Virus record (IMG/VR): IMGVR_UViG_3300022200_008294
Span: 1 to 21,350 of that record
From: a virus
Length of the DNA: 21,350 nucleotides
Reading direction: 5' to 3' (one strand)
The translations under genes and the position numbers were made by a program. Below are positions 11,719 to 20,045 of this stretch, in pieces. The notes under the pieces are model-generated. The model was given only the letters and a program-made list of their open reading frames with translations. It did no database searches and was not told the origin of the DNA. Within the stretch, counting starts at the first letter, position 1. Each line of letters opens with the position of its first letter.

Positions 11719-12068
11719 TGAATGTATTAAGTTTAATTGGAAGTATTTTTAAACCGGCTGTAGAGCTTATAGACAATCTTCACGTTTCAGATGAAGAAAG
11801 AGGTAAGTTGAAGAATGAGTTGGCAAAGATTCAAAGTGAGATGCACAAAGAATCTATCAAGCTCATGACAGCAGAGGCTAACTCAACCTATATGCTAACT
11901 TCTATATGGCGACCTATCTGTGCTTTGGTATTGTTTGCTCTAATTCTACTGGATGGGTTTGGAGTAATATCTGCTCCTGTTCAGGTATATGAATTGGCTC
12001 AAGTATTTTTAGGAGCATATGCAGGTGGTAGAAGTTTAGAGAAGATAGCCAAGGCGGTGAAGTCGTGA
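11718..12068 (+). CDS. 3TM-type holin (GTA_holin_3TM-like)
   Basis: This 116-residue protein fits the holin family PF11351, named from gene-transfer-agent release: an N-terminal hydrophobic patch, a charged helix (VSDEERGKLKNELAKIQSEM, about 23-42), the conserved SIWRP motif (62-66) leading into a transmembrane segment (67-86), a short loop, and a last hydrophobic helix (about 92-104). Holins make holes in the inner membrane at the set time of lysis so that muralytic enzyme can reach the wall. AAGGGG (11705-11710) and the TAATG junction set the start. No separate endolysin gene is visible beside it. Confidence 0.78.
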   Translation: MNVLSLIGSIFKPAVELIDNLHVSDEERGKLKNELAKIQSEMHKESIKLMTAEANSTYMLTSIWRPICALVLFALILLDGFGVISAPVQVYELAQVFLGAYAGGRSLEKIAKAVKS

Positions 12069-12211
12069 AGATACGAGCAAAGATATTTTTAGCATTAGTT
12101 TTAGCGAGTATGGGTTATAACCTGATTATAAAGGATGCTGAAGGATTTTTATTATCAGCGGCTGTTATACCGCTGTGTTTATTAGCCCTGTCAGCTCCAG
12201 ATAAATCTTAG
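12065..12211 (+). CDS. small two-segment membrane protein (48 aa), GTG start
   Basis: A GTG at 12065 overlaps the holin stop (GTGA), with AAGGCGG (12051-12057) upstream. The 48-residue product has a basic N-terminus (MKIRAK), a hydrophobic stretch (about 7-22) and a second (about 28-43), separated by KDAEG. The position right behind the holin suggests a lysis accessory, but no spanin lipobox or antiholin signature is seen. Its stop overlaps the stop of the convergent virion gene (12208-12210). Confidence 0.5.
   Translation: MKIRAKIFLALVLASMGYNLIIKDAEGFLLSAAVIPLCLLALSAPDKS
12156..12175. terminator. weak hairpin near the convergence of the two operons
   Basis: CAGCGG (12156-12161) and CCGCTG (12170-12175) form a 6-bp stem with an 8-base loop inside the last rightward gene. 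The plus-strand sequence that follows (TGTGTTTATT) is only partly T-rich, and the minus-strand side has no T run. The location where opposing transcripts meet makes terminator function plausible, but the sequence is weak. Confidence 0.25.
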
Positions 12212-14163
12212 TAGTCGTGAGACTTTTTAGTTCGTGGTATATGCGTCTTAGGTGGCGCTACCACTATATCCTCTAAGTTAGGAATTGTCCCGTTCTTTCT
12301 TAATGCATCTAACATTTGAATACGTTGCGCACCGGGTATATCACTAGTCTTTAACTGTCTTTCAAACGTAGCTTTATCTTCCTCATCATAAGCAATACCA
12401 TCAAATCCGACACCACTATGAAAGAACTTATCAGCTCCCGGATTTTTTGAAAGCTTATCCAACATATGCGCAACCAATTGTTTATTATTTTCTGAAAACG
12501 CTTTTCTTAAAGTACTAGCCACACCTGGATCATAGTTTTGAGCCAGAGCTATAATAGAATCTTTTCTCTTAAAAGCTTCATCTACTTCTCTTGGTATAGG
12601 ATCTTGAGAAAGGTCACTTTCAGCAACCGCTGATGCTAATTCTTGATTAAACTGAACCATATCTCCATCTTCCGCAGTTACTAAAAGTCTTCGTAGACTT
12701 TCTTCTGCTATGTTAGGGAGAGAATCTGCTATACGAACCGCGTTAAAAGCCATAGAACGATTTATTCTAGGTGAAACTGCCATTTGTCTAAGTAATATAC
12801 CAGTAACTTGAGCCACTTCTCCAACGCCTTTTCCCATCCATGAAGTCATCATTTTAGCTTTAGCACCTGCCATTAGATCTTTTACTAAAGCCGCGTCACC
12901 AAATTGTTCATGCTCAATACCTTTTTCTAAAGATCCTTGAAGATCATATAGATCAGACATTTTTGATCTAAGATTCTTTCCAACCGCTGCCGTAGCCTCG
13001 TCTGTATTATTAGCCACTAAGTTATCAGTAATGTCATTGAATATAGTTCTTAAGTCTTTTTTAACTGCATTACTATTTGTAACCGAATCAAATTTAATAT
13101 TAGCGTCTAAACCTTTTCTTAATTGGCTTAGGGATAATGCGTCTAAAGGACTCTCATCAATTACTTTACCAAGAATTTCTCCTTGATCTTTAGATTTAAT
13201 CATACCTTTCTTCATTACAACAACATCGTCTATTAAACCATCAAGAAAAGCAGCGTCTTTTGCTGTTGATCCTTTACTACTAACCAAAGCACTTTTAAGT
13301 TGTTTAGCAACGTCTTCCCTACTCATTTTAACACTGACAGACTTTAATATATCATCTCGTTGTTCTGCATATTTAATAATTTTATTATTAGCTTTAGAAT
13401 GAATCTCTGTGAAAGACTGTGTAATGTTATCCACTAAAGGATTACCATCAACATCTGTTTCTTTAGATATTCTTTTTAACCAAGCAACAGGCTCAACGCC
13501 TTTTCTTTTTAGATCTTTAGCAAACTTTCTACGAGCGCTTTCTGAATTAAGTCCAATGCCTTTAAAAGCCATGTTAATAAGTCTCTTTGGCTCACCAGTA
13601 GGTACTCTACTAGCTAGATTAGAAACGCCACTTATCGCACCGCTTATTGCAGCACCGCCAACAGCACCTATAGCAGCGCCTTCAGCAGCGTCTAGAGCGC
13701 CTTTTAAAGACATCTTATCCTCAGATTGACCAACACCGGCAAACGCTCCATAAGCAGCGCCTATCTTAGCAGCCGAGGCAGCCTTAGCTGTCCATGTAGC
13801 ACCTTTAGCGACAAGTCCTCCGGGAATTACCATAGATCCTACGATACCTACTCCAGTACCAACCATATCAGCAGTAGGGTGATCGAATTTATTCTTAGAA
13901 AACTCTCTTCTAGCATCTTCTAAATTTTTATTATAATCATTTGATAAGTCTTCTATAGATGTATATTCTTTTTCCCCAATATACTCTCTAGCCGTATCTA
14001 TACCTGCTTCTATTTCATCGGCAAAGTTAAATGTTGCTGCTTGAGCCGCACCTCTAACCCCTGCTTCAAGTGCAGATGTGTGTACTTCTTTTTGAGGAGC
14101 TGGTTGAGATGCTTCAAATTCTTCTAAAAGGGCTAATTCTTCAAATTCTTCTTCGTTAGTCAT
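12208..14163 (-). CDS. large virion/DNA-ejection-type protein with hydrophobic Gly-rich segments (651 aa)
   Basis: This is the last gene of the leftward virion operon, a 651-residue protein. The N-terminus is acidic. ATFNFADEIEAGID (43-56), a segment of a type I associate with phage internal virion proteins, leads to a long glycine/alanine-rich hydrophobic region (about 100-145 and 155-185) that could insert into membrane. The remaining 450 residues are mainly helical. Podoviruses usually encode two or three such ejection proteins downstream of the tail genes (P22 gp7, gp20, gp16; T7 gp14-16), and the position fits. AAGGAAG precedes the ATG, and the start overlaps the stop of the M15-domain gene. 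Assignment as an ejection protein rests on size, composition and context. Confidence 0.65.
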   Translation of the reverse strand: MTNEEEFEELALLEEFEASQPAPQKEVHTSALEAGVRGAAQAATFNFADEIEAGIDTAREYIGEKEYTSIEDLSNDYNKNLEDARREFSKNKFDHPTADMVGTGVGIVGSMVIPGGLVAKGATWTAKAASAAKIGAAYGAFAGVGQSEDKMSLKGALDAAEGAAIGAVGGAAISGAISGVSNLASRVPTGEPKRLINMAFKGIGLNSESARRKFAKDLKRKGVEPVAWLKRISKETDVDGNPLVDNITQSFTEIHSKANNKIIKYAEQRDDILKSVSVKMSREDVAKQLKSALVSSKGSTAKDAAFLDGLIDDVVVMKKGMIKSKDQGEILGKVIDESPLDALSLSQLRKGLDANIKFDSVTNSNAVKKDLRTIFNDITDNLVANNTDEATAAVGKNLRSKMSDLYDLQGSLEKGIEHEQFGDAALVKDLMAGAKAKMMTSWMGKGVGEVAQVTGILLRQMAVSPRINRSMAFNAVRIADSLPNIAEESLRRLLVTAEDGDMVQFNQELASAVAESDLSQDPIPREVDEAFKRKDSIIALAQNYDPGVASTLRKAFSENNKQLVAHMLDKLSKNPGADKFFHSGVGFDGIAYDEEDKATFERQLKTSDIPGAQRIQMLDALRKNGTIPNLEDIVVAPPKTHIPRTKKSHDY

Positions 14164-16121
14164 TATTTACTTCCTTTTCTATTTCTTTTAAATTCTTCGT
14201 AAGCTGCTCTTTTTTCTGGTGACATATTTTCAATCCTTTGAAATGCTGTTCCTGCAGGAGCCTGTGGTTGTGAAGGACCTACTTGATTTTTCATATATTT
14301 TGTAGCAATTTCTCTATTCTCTTCAATAAGCCTTTGTAATTTAGATGTAGCTGTTTTTGACCGTAATGGTTGAGTAGATGCTATAGATTCTAACTCTTTC
14401 ATTTGTTGTCTTACTACAATTTCTTTAAATGTTTTTAGTTTTGATTCAAAAGCTACCGGACTATCTGTAGTTGTAGGTATAATAGATCTTAAGAATGATC
14501 TCTCTTGTTCAGATACAGTCGCACCAGAAGTAGTTTTTAAGAATGATGCAATAGCTGCATTAGTCTCTGTTCTTAGAGCAACATATCTAGGATTATCCGC
14601 ACCTGCCATTGCTGCTAAATCATTATAACGACCTTGAAGTACACCCGTTTGAGGATCATGACTATCATATAAATCATTAATAGCTTTTAAAGAGGCTCTT
14701 GTATTATCGAAACCACTTTGAACTTCTTGCTGTTTACCAGAAAATTCAGCAGATTTAGCTACTGTATGAGCTGCTTGATCTACTCGTCTACCTTCACCAG
14801 TTGTTACATTTTGCATTTCTTCTGCAGACAACGCTTGTCCTGTTAACGGATGTACATAGGTTGCATTGTTAGGGTCCCCAAATATAGGTACTTGTTTTCC
14901 ATCTGGTAATGTATAATAAGTATCTTTAAGTTGTTGGTATGTCTTTCTTGCAGGTCCTGCTTGAGCAGCCTGTTTCTTTAAATCCAACTCTTTTTCTTTT
15001 TGTTTATAACCGATATAAGAATCTCTTAATTGACCACCTTGTTCAGCACCTGCTATGAAGCCTTCGTCACCACCTGCTAGTCCTTGTCCAATTAAGCCAC
15101 CAAGTAATTGTGGAGCAAAGAATGTAAGTGCTTCTTTAAATTGATCTGCTACGCTACTGCTTTGTGTGTCTGAATTTAATCTACGAGTTGTTCTATCTAT
15201 AGATTCATTACTATTTAAGTGTTTAGCAGCTTCTTTCTTCTGAGAGACACTTAAATTAGGATCTGCCTTTACTGCAGCAATTATGTCTGTTCTCTTTTCT
15301 TTAATTAATTCAGAATTTGCTTTATTAGTAGCAACTTCTTCTGCCTTAACATCCATCTGTGTAGCTTTTGCTTTAGCAGCGATTCTAGCTTTTTCCTGTA
15401 AATGTTTTTGTCTATCTTGATTAGCCTGTGAGTTTGCTATATCATCTTCAATCTTTGGTTGCATAGCTGCCATTTGTCTTTCATAAGACACCCCATATGT
15501 TCTTTCCATATCGGATCTAAGCCTTTCCTCATCAGTCATTTCTTTTTTTCTCATATCTACCCCTGTAGGCGCTATTGGTTTTTCTTCTTCTATTGGTGAT
15601 ATTGATGCAGGTCCTCGGTTTATTTGAGGAGGGGCTTCTGAAGGTCCCATTGATTCTTCACCTAAATCTTTACTTCTTAATTGTTCTAAATATTGTAGAA
15701 ATTCATTATTCTCTTTATTTTCTTTCTTTGTTCTATTCTTTCTATTAGCGGCTCCTGATTCGCCCCCTCTAGTAAAACTAGGTCCAGAACTTTCATCAAT
15801 GTGTGTATGAGAACCTGTCCATCCTTTAACACCTTTCTTACCTTTCTGTTCATTACCTATTCTAAGCCCCATTTCTATTGCAGTTTTATAAGCTTTATCT
15901 TGGTCTTTTTTAGATAGTTTTTCAATACCTACTAGATCAAAAGCATTTCCTTTTGAATGATTACTACTTCCCCTGTCACCAGAAGTTACTCTAACTTTAT
16001 CTCCATGAGTATTTTTAAGCCAGTTAGTATAACGTGCAGCTTGTGTAGATAAAGGTGTCTTCTGATTTTTAACCAGTGGTCTACCTTTATTATCTTCTTC
16101 CTCATACCATTTCTTAGCCAT
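14163..16121 (-). CDS. virion protein with N-terminal M15-type peptidoglycan peptidase domain (652 aa)
   Basis: Residues about 20-112 resemble the zinc DD-/L-Ala-D-Glu peptidase fold (peptidase M15/Hedgehog group): VRVTSGDRGSSNHSKGNAFDLVG (43-65) and HTHID (105-109). H55, D62 and H107 are the likely zinc ligands, in the S-x-H-x-x-G-x-A-x-D plus H-x-H pattern. The rest is long, charged and helical (about 125-460), with a short hydrophobic Gly/Leu patch near LLGGLIGQGLAGG, then a Gln/Ala-rich tail. A muralytic domain on a large protein in the tail/ejection block suggests it cuts the cell wall locally during DNA entry; soluble endolysin function is less likely. AAAGGC lies upstream of the ATG. 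Context and motifs agree well, though the exact M15 subfamily is uncertain. Confidence 0.75.
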   Translation of the reverse strand: MAKKWYEEEDNKGRPLVKNQKTPLSTQAARYTNWLKNTHGDKVRVTSGDRGSSNHSKGNAFDLVGIEKLSKKDQDKAYKTAIEMGLRIGNEQKGKKGVKGWTGSHTHIDESSGPSFTRGGESGAANRKNRTKKENKENNEFLQYLEQLRSKDLGEESMGPSEAPPQINRGPASISPIEEEKPIAPTGVDMRKKEMTDEERLRSDMERTYGVSYERQMAAMQPKIEDDIANSQANQDRQKHLQEKARIAAKAKATQMDVKAEEVATNKANSELIKEKRTDIIAAVKADPNLSVSQKKEAAKHLNSNESIDRTTRRLNSDTQSSSVADQFKEALTFFAPQLLGGLIGQGLAGGDEGFIAGAEQGGQLRDSYIGYKQKEKELDLKKQAAQAGPARKTYQQLKDTYYTLPDGKQVPIFGDPNNATYVHPLTGQALSAEEMQNVTTGEGRRVDQAAHTVAKSAEFSGKQQEVQSGFDNTRASLKAINDLYDSHDPQTGVLQGRYNDLAAMAGADNPRYVALRTETNAAIASFLKTTSGATVSEQERSFLRSIIPTTTDSPVAFESKLKTFKEIVVRQQMKELESIASTQPLRSKTATSKLQRLIEENREIATKYMKNQVGPSQPQAPAGTAFQRIENMSPEKRAAYEEFKRNRKGSK

Positions 16122-16122
16122 C

Positions 16123-17253
16123 TTATGCCTTTACTAACTTATTATATCCTATAACAATCTTCCCTATAAAGCCACATAAAGGAGCGCCTACATTTTGTAT
16201 AAGACTTCCTAGTAAACTCTTCTCTCCTGCAATTTGTTTAGCCCAAGCCAAAGCTACAGGTTTAACTAGAGTAGTTAGTAATGTAGAATTTGCCATTGCT
16301 TTTGCAAGATGTTGTGCCCATAGGAAGTAACCAATATATATTTCTGGTCTAGCTTTCATTAGTTCTTCACTAAACGCTTTATCTTTATTATATAGTTCAG
16401 TCGATAGTAATCCTTGTCTATGAAGTTCCGTACATATAACTGTGCCTCCACCACCACCGCCACCTTGTGTGTTAGCCGAAGCTATTACAGCATCTGCGTT
16501 TAATTTAGCACCACGCTCTGTAGCGCCTAATCCGGCATAACCAAATCCAGAGGCTAAAAGCATCTTTTTCTCTTTGGCTGCTTGAGATAGATCAAACTGA
16601 GAATTAGCTGTAGCGTCTTTTTCAACACCTTGCTGAAGTTGCATACCTTGCATTTGTGCATCTCTATTTGCTATAATTAAATCTCTCTCCATGTTACCTC
16701 TAGCCTGAACACCTGAAGCTGCAATGTTTCCTAACTGCGCCCCTGCTGCTTGACCTTTAACACCGCTTCTAGCCATTGCTGCTTGAGCCGCTCTAGACTG
16801 AGATTGAGTACTACCACTTATACCCTCTATACCTTTTTCTTGTCTGGCTAAGTTTTCTGCTGAAGAATACCCTTTAGCCATTTCCGCTGCTTGGTCTTGC
16901 ATACCTCTCATACGGTCATTTTGTTCTTGGCTGATTCTACCTAGACCCTCTTCACCTAAAACTGTTTCCCCAAACTGAATACCTTTAATAGTATCCTGCA
17001 TTTGTTTATCTTCAAAACCGGCTTCACCGTATTGTTGTTTTATCTTTCCCGATACGGTGCTTGTGTCTAAATTATTAAGACTTTGAGCATAATCATAACC
17101 TTTCTGAGTGGCATCCATTGCGTTCTTTCTGGCTGTCCATTGATCGTTAACACCTTTGTTAGCCCCTTTATATTTAGCCGTTGCTGTCTGATAGTCAGTG
17201 AAATTCTTTGTTGCTTTATCTAAAGCTGCCTTACTATATTTACTCTCTGCCAC
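16123..17253 (-). CDS. Ala/Gln-rich virion protein with C-terminal CTELHRQG-type module (376 aa), GTG start
   Basis: This 376-residue protein is in three parts. Residues 1-260 are helical and rich in Ala, Gln and Gly (AAQAAMARSG and similar), as in phage internal virion proteins. A run of seven glycines (264-270) then acts as a linker. The last 106 residues form a different module, beginning VICTELHRQGLLSTELY, continuing with a GYFLWAQHLAKAM helix and ending in a glycine-rich hydrophobic part. I recognise the CTELHRQG pattern as a module seen at the ends of phage virion proteins but cannot name a family. The start codon is GTG (17253), with AAGGAG six bases upstream. It probably belongs to the ejection set. 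Confidence 0.62.
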   Translation of the reverse strand: MAESKYSKAALDKATKNFTDYQTATAKYKGANKGVNDQWTARKNAMDATQKGYDYAQSLNNLDTSTVSGKIKQQYGEAGFEDKQMQDTIKGIQFGETVLGEEGLGRISQEQNDRMRGMQDQAAEMAKGYSSAENLARQEKGIEGISGSTQSQSRAAQAAMARSGVKGQAAGAQLGNIAASGVQARGNMERDLIIANRDAQMQGMQLQQGVEKDATANSQFDLSQAAKEKKMLLASGFGYAGLGATERGAKLNADAVIASANTQGGGGGGGTVICTELHRQGLLSTELYNKDKAFSEELMKARPEIYIGYFLWAQHLAKAMANSTLLTTLVKPVALAWAKQIAGEKSLLGSLIQNVGAPLCGFIGKIVIGYNKLVKA

Positions 17254-17263
17254 TCTGTACTCC

Positions 17264-17566
17264 TTATTTTAAAAATATTACTGTTATTGTAACGCTTACG
17301 CCACCATTGTTATATAAATATATGTAATCACTTGTCCATTCTGTTGTGCCTTTAGTAACCAATCCGTTACCTGTCTGGTTAACTATTATATACCTAGTTG
17401 GTATGAAATTCAAGGAGTTACGGATTCTATACTCAGAAGTAGCTGTAATTGTTACTTCATGTTCAGCGGAGTTAAAATTGTCTCCAAACGTAAGATCTCT
17501 TAAACCAACGGCTAACTGTCTCGTCAAGTTAACCACATCCTTAATTCGCTCTAAATTAATCTTCAT
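17264..17566 (-). CDS. small beta-rich probable virion protein (100 aa)
   Basis: This is a 100-residue protein. A short N-terminal helix (LERIKDVVNLTRQLAVGLRD) is followed by about eight alternating strands rich in Thr, Ile and Tyr, a beta-sandwich-like profile. AAAGGA precedes the ATG by six bases. It sits between the nozzle-like and ejection-type genes with almost no spacing, so a small tail or decoration component is likely. No family was recognised. Confidence 0.55.
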   Translation of the reverse strand: MKINLERIKDVVNLTRQLAVGLRDLTFGDNFNSAEHEVTITATSEYRIRNSLNFIPTRYIIVNQTGNGLVTKGTTEWTSDYIYLYNNGGVSVTITVIFLK

Positions 17567-17567
17567 A

Positions 17568-20036
17568 CTATTCCTTTATCTGAAGATCATAAGAAGCGGA
17601 TACTTCAAGTTCATAACCAGAAATTAATACGTTTTCATGAAGCGTATTATTAGCAAACACTGTTCGTAACGACTTAGCTTTTTTACTAGCTAGTTTACTT
17701 GTCATTTGCTCTAATCTAGATTCACCATAAGGAAAATTTCCCCAAGAAGATGCTCCCCAACCCAGTGACCCTCCAGAAAAATCTAATGAAAAGCTAGATG
17801 CGGTTGCTTGAGAATAATCATGCTCTGTTGTTATGGCAAGTGTAAATTTGTCTGTTTCAAAGTCGTTGATTGTCCCGTCTAAACTATGTACCTTTAATCT
17901 AAGAAACTTCTTAGGTATACTAGGCTCTCCCATGGCTTCCCAATGACTTTTATAAGAAAAACTTATAGCGGTTACATGGTCAGCATAATCATCACTAGTA
18001 CCTAGACTCAGTGTTTTAGATAATGTTGTAGTTACTGCACTACCTACAGGATCTCTTTCTCTAGCCGATGTATACAGTTCCCCATTATACTCTGCAATAC
18101 CTCCAACAAAATTAACCTTATTCCATTCGTACCATGCTTGTCTATATAAGTCGTATACCATAATAAAAGAGTTTGTAGTATCCATATAGTTTTCAGAACT
18201 AGTCCCTACTGTAAACAATGGGAGAGATAATACATATAAATCTTTTTCAATCCAGTGATGAGCAATCGCCCTTTTCTCTAAGAAAGATCCGTTAAACTTA
18301 GGATCAACCATTTCACTTTCTTTTTTATGTCCTGTTCTGTCTACGCTATAAACGCCCCTTTTACCAAGGAACCATAACCTAGCGTTTATCTCTTTTATAG
18401 AAGCGTTAGCTACGCACCCAATACCATCATCAGCAAGTCCATCAACCTGAAAGTTATCTAACCCTAAGTCTCCTGTACATGTAATAATACTCCGAGGTTT
18501 AAATATAAACAGACTGTTATCTAATGATTTGATTCCAGAGTTACCTCCACCTAATCTAGATTCCGTTAGGAATGATTGGTCTACTGGGAAAGACTCTCCA
18601 TCAAAATCACTATAATATACTGTATTAACATCTTCTCTATTTCCTGTCATTACCAGTTGTCCACGCCAAGTGTCAATATATCTACATGTCGGAGGTAAAG
18701 CCGGAACTTTTACTGAAGGTATAAAATCTATAAGTAAAGCAGAGTCTGCCTTAGTTGATGTATATGTTGTAGTTGCTGTTGCATTATCATTTATAAATTC
18801 TTCTTCTAGATAAAACAAAGTACCATCTTCTTTAGTACGCCATAAAGAAAGTTTAGTCTGGCTTAATATAGAGTTGTCTGCAATGGTTACTGCTGTGTCC
18901 AACGTGATTAAATTAGCCGCTACTGCAGTTACTTCTGCTACTGATACAGCAGCGGTTCCAGAATCTTTATAATATACTTGATCCCCTACTAATAAACCGT
19001 GACCTGTATCGACGGCTATTGTAGTGTCTGCCGAATGAGCACCATCAACAATGGCTTGAGCCATACCATAACCACCGGCTGCAGTAAGGTTAGTCATTGT
19101 AACATCACGACTCTCATTTAAAGCGGCTGTTGTATGAGTAGTTTCTGCACTAGGTGCCGATATCAATATATTTTGTTTAGCGTCTGTATGATCCATAGTG
19201 TATATCCACTTATATACTTTACTTCCTGCTGTTCCTAAAGAACCTGCTCCTGTAGTAGCGTTTGTAGGGAGAGTTGGTACTGGTAGACCTGCTTTATATA
19301 CTCTATTACCGTCATATTTATGAAGAGCGTCATAACCGTTTGCAATATAAAGAACGTCTAACATTTGAGCATAACTAACAACTTCAAAGTCTGCTGCATT
19401 TCTTATTGCCCAATGATTCGTAAATGGTGCTGTATAAGTTCCCGGACAAGGCACTGTAGTCCATGTAAAATATGATGTAGACGTTCCTGTAGCCGATATA
19501 TTAACTGAGCGCCCTATTGGAGCGTATGCAGCCGATTCTGTACCTGTGCTAGAGATTGTCATTGAAAAGTCCGTGACAGCATCTACAAGCGTCTTAAGCC
19601 CTGCTATGGTTGTGTCTGAAGCTCCCTGACCTGTACCTAGATCAACGGATAGTACTAATACGTTATTGTCAAATATTTCAAATTGAAACGTCGCCAATGT
19701 TGTATCTAAGTATAAATCGTAATAAGCAGTATCTGTACCTGCGTAAGTTATTGTAAATGTTTGTGTAGTGTACTGTTCTAAATTATCATCTACTGAAAGA
19801 AGTTCCTCAGTAATAATACCCGTCCCTATTTCAACATTATTAAACTTAATTAAACCTGAGCCTCCTTGTCCAGTATCTATTTTAAGCTGGCTTCCTGCTC
19901 GCTTTGACAATGCTCCTGTTTGACGAAACATCATGTTCTTAGCCTCAGTAGCCGCGCCTTGAGAACGGAGTAGGTCTGACACCCTAAGATCCAAGCCAAG
20001 TATGTTGTTATAGTATTTACTTATATTGTATGCCAT
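17568..20036 (-). CDS. tail nozzle / tail-stabilisation protein (P22 gp10- or T7 gp12-like)
   Basis: This 822-residue protein probably forms the lower tube (nozzle) of the short tail. The N-terminus EAKNMMFRQTGALSKRAG (31-48) is the typical opening of this group, where subunits stack under the adaptor. The propeller-like core includes YIDTWRGQLVMTGN (452-465), VYYSDFDGESFP (472-483), SLDNSLFIFKPRSI (503-516), DDGIGCVANASI (535-546) and ARLWFLGKRGVYSVD (551-565). Two stretches look like inserted beta modules: about 90-205, Thr/Ser-rich, and about 335-390, with DTTIAVDTGHGLLVGDQV. The ATG follows AAAGGAG by five bases. Its place directly after the adaptor-like gene matches podovirus gene order. 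P22-like and T7-like relationships cannot be separated by eye. Confidence 0.75.
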   Translation of the reverse strand: MAYNISKYYNNILGLDLRVSDLLRSQGAATEAKNMMFRQTGALSKRAGSQLKIDTGQGGSGLIKFNNVEIGTGIITEELLSVDDNLEQYTTQTFTITYAGTDTAYYDLYLDTTLATFQFEIFDNNVLVLSVDLGTGQGASDTTIAGLKTLVDAVTDFSMTISSTGTESAAYAPIGRSVNISATGTSTSYFTWTTVPCPGTYTAPFTNHWAIRNAADFEVVSYAQMLDVLYIANGYDALHKYDGNRVYKAGLPVPTLPTNATTGAGSLGTAGSKVYKWIYTMDHTDAKQNILISAPSAETTHTTAALNESRDVTMTNLTAAGGYGMAQAIVDGAHSADTTIAVDTGHGLLVGDQVYYKDSGTAAVSVAEVTAVAANLITLDTAVTIADNSILSQTKLSLWRTKEDGTLFYLEEEFINDNATATTTYTSTKADSALLIDFIPSVKVPALPPTCRYIDTWRGQLVMTGNREDVNTVYYSDFDGESFPVDQSFLTESRLGGGNSGIKSLDNSLFIFKPRSIITCTGDLGLDNFQVDGLADDGIGCVANASIKEINARLWFLGKRGVYSVDRTGHKKESEMVDPKFNGSFLEKRAIAHHWIEKDLYVLSLPLFTVGTSSENYMDTTNSFIMVYDLYRQAWYEWNKVNFVGGIAEYNGELYTSARERDPVGSAVTTTLSKTLSLGTSDDYADHVTAISFSYKSHWEAMGEPSIPKKFLRLKVHSLDGTINDFETDKFTLAITTEHDYSQATASSFSLDFSGGSLGWGASSWGNFPYGESRLEQMTSKLASKKAKSLRTVFANNTLHENVLISGYELEVSASYDLQIKE

Positions 20037-20045
20037 AAAGCTCCT

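Noticed and set aside
12213-12228. AGTC-GTGA-GACT followed by TTTTT as a rightward terminator
   Set aside because: The stem is only 4 bp and lies in the coding end of the leftward gene, so it is too weak to call by itself.
13409-13923. Two rightward frames of 106 and 65 codons inside the leftward ejection-type gene
   Set aside because: They are antisense shadows of the alanine- and glycine-rich coding region, with low-complexity translations.
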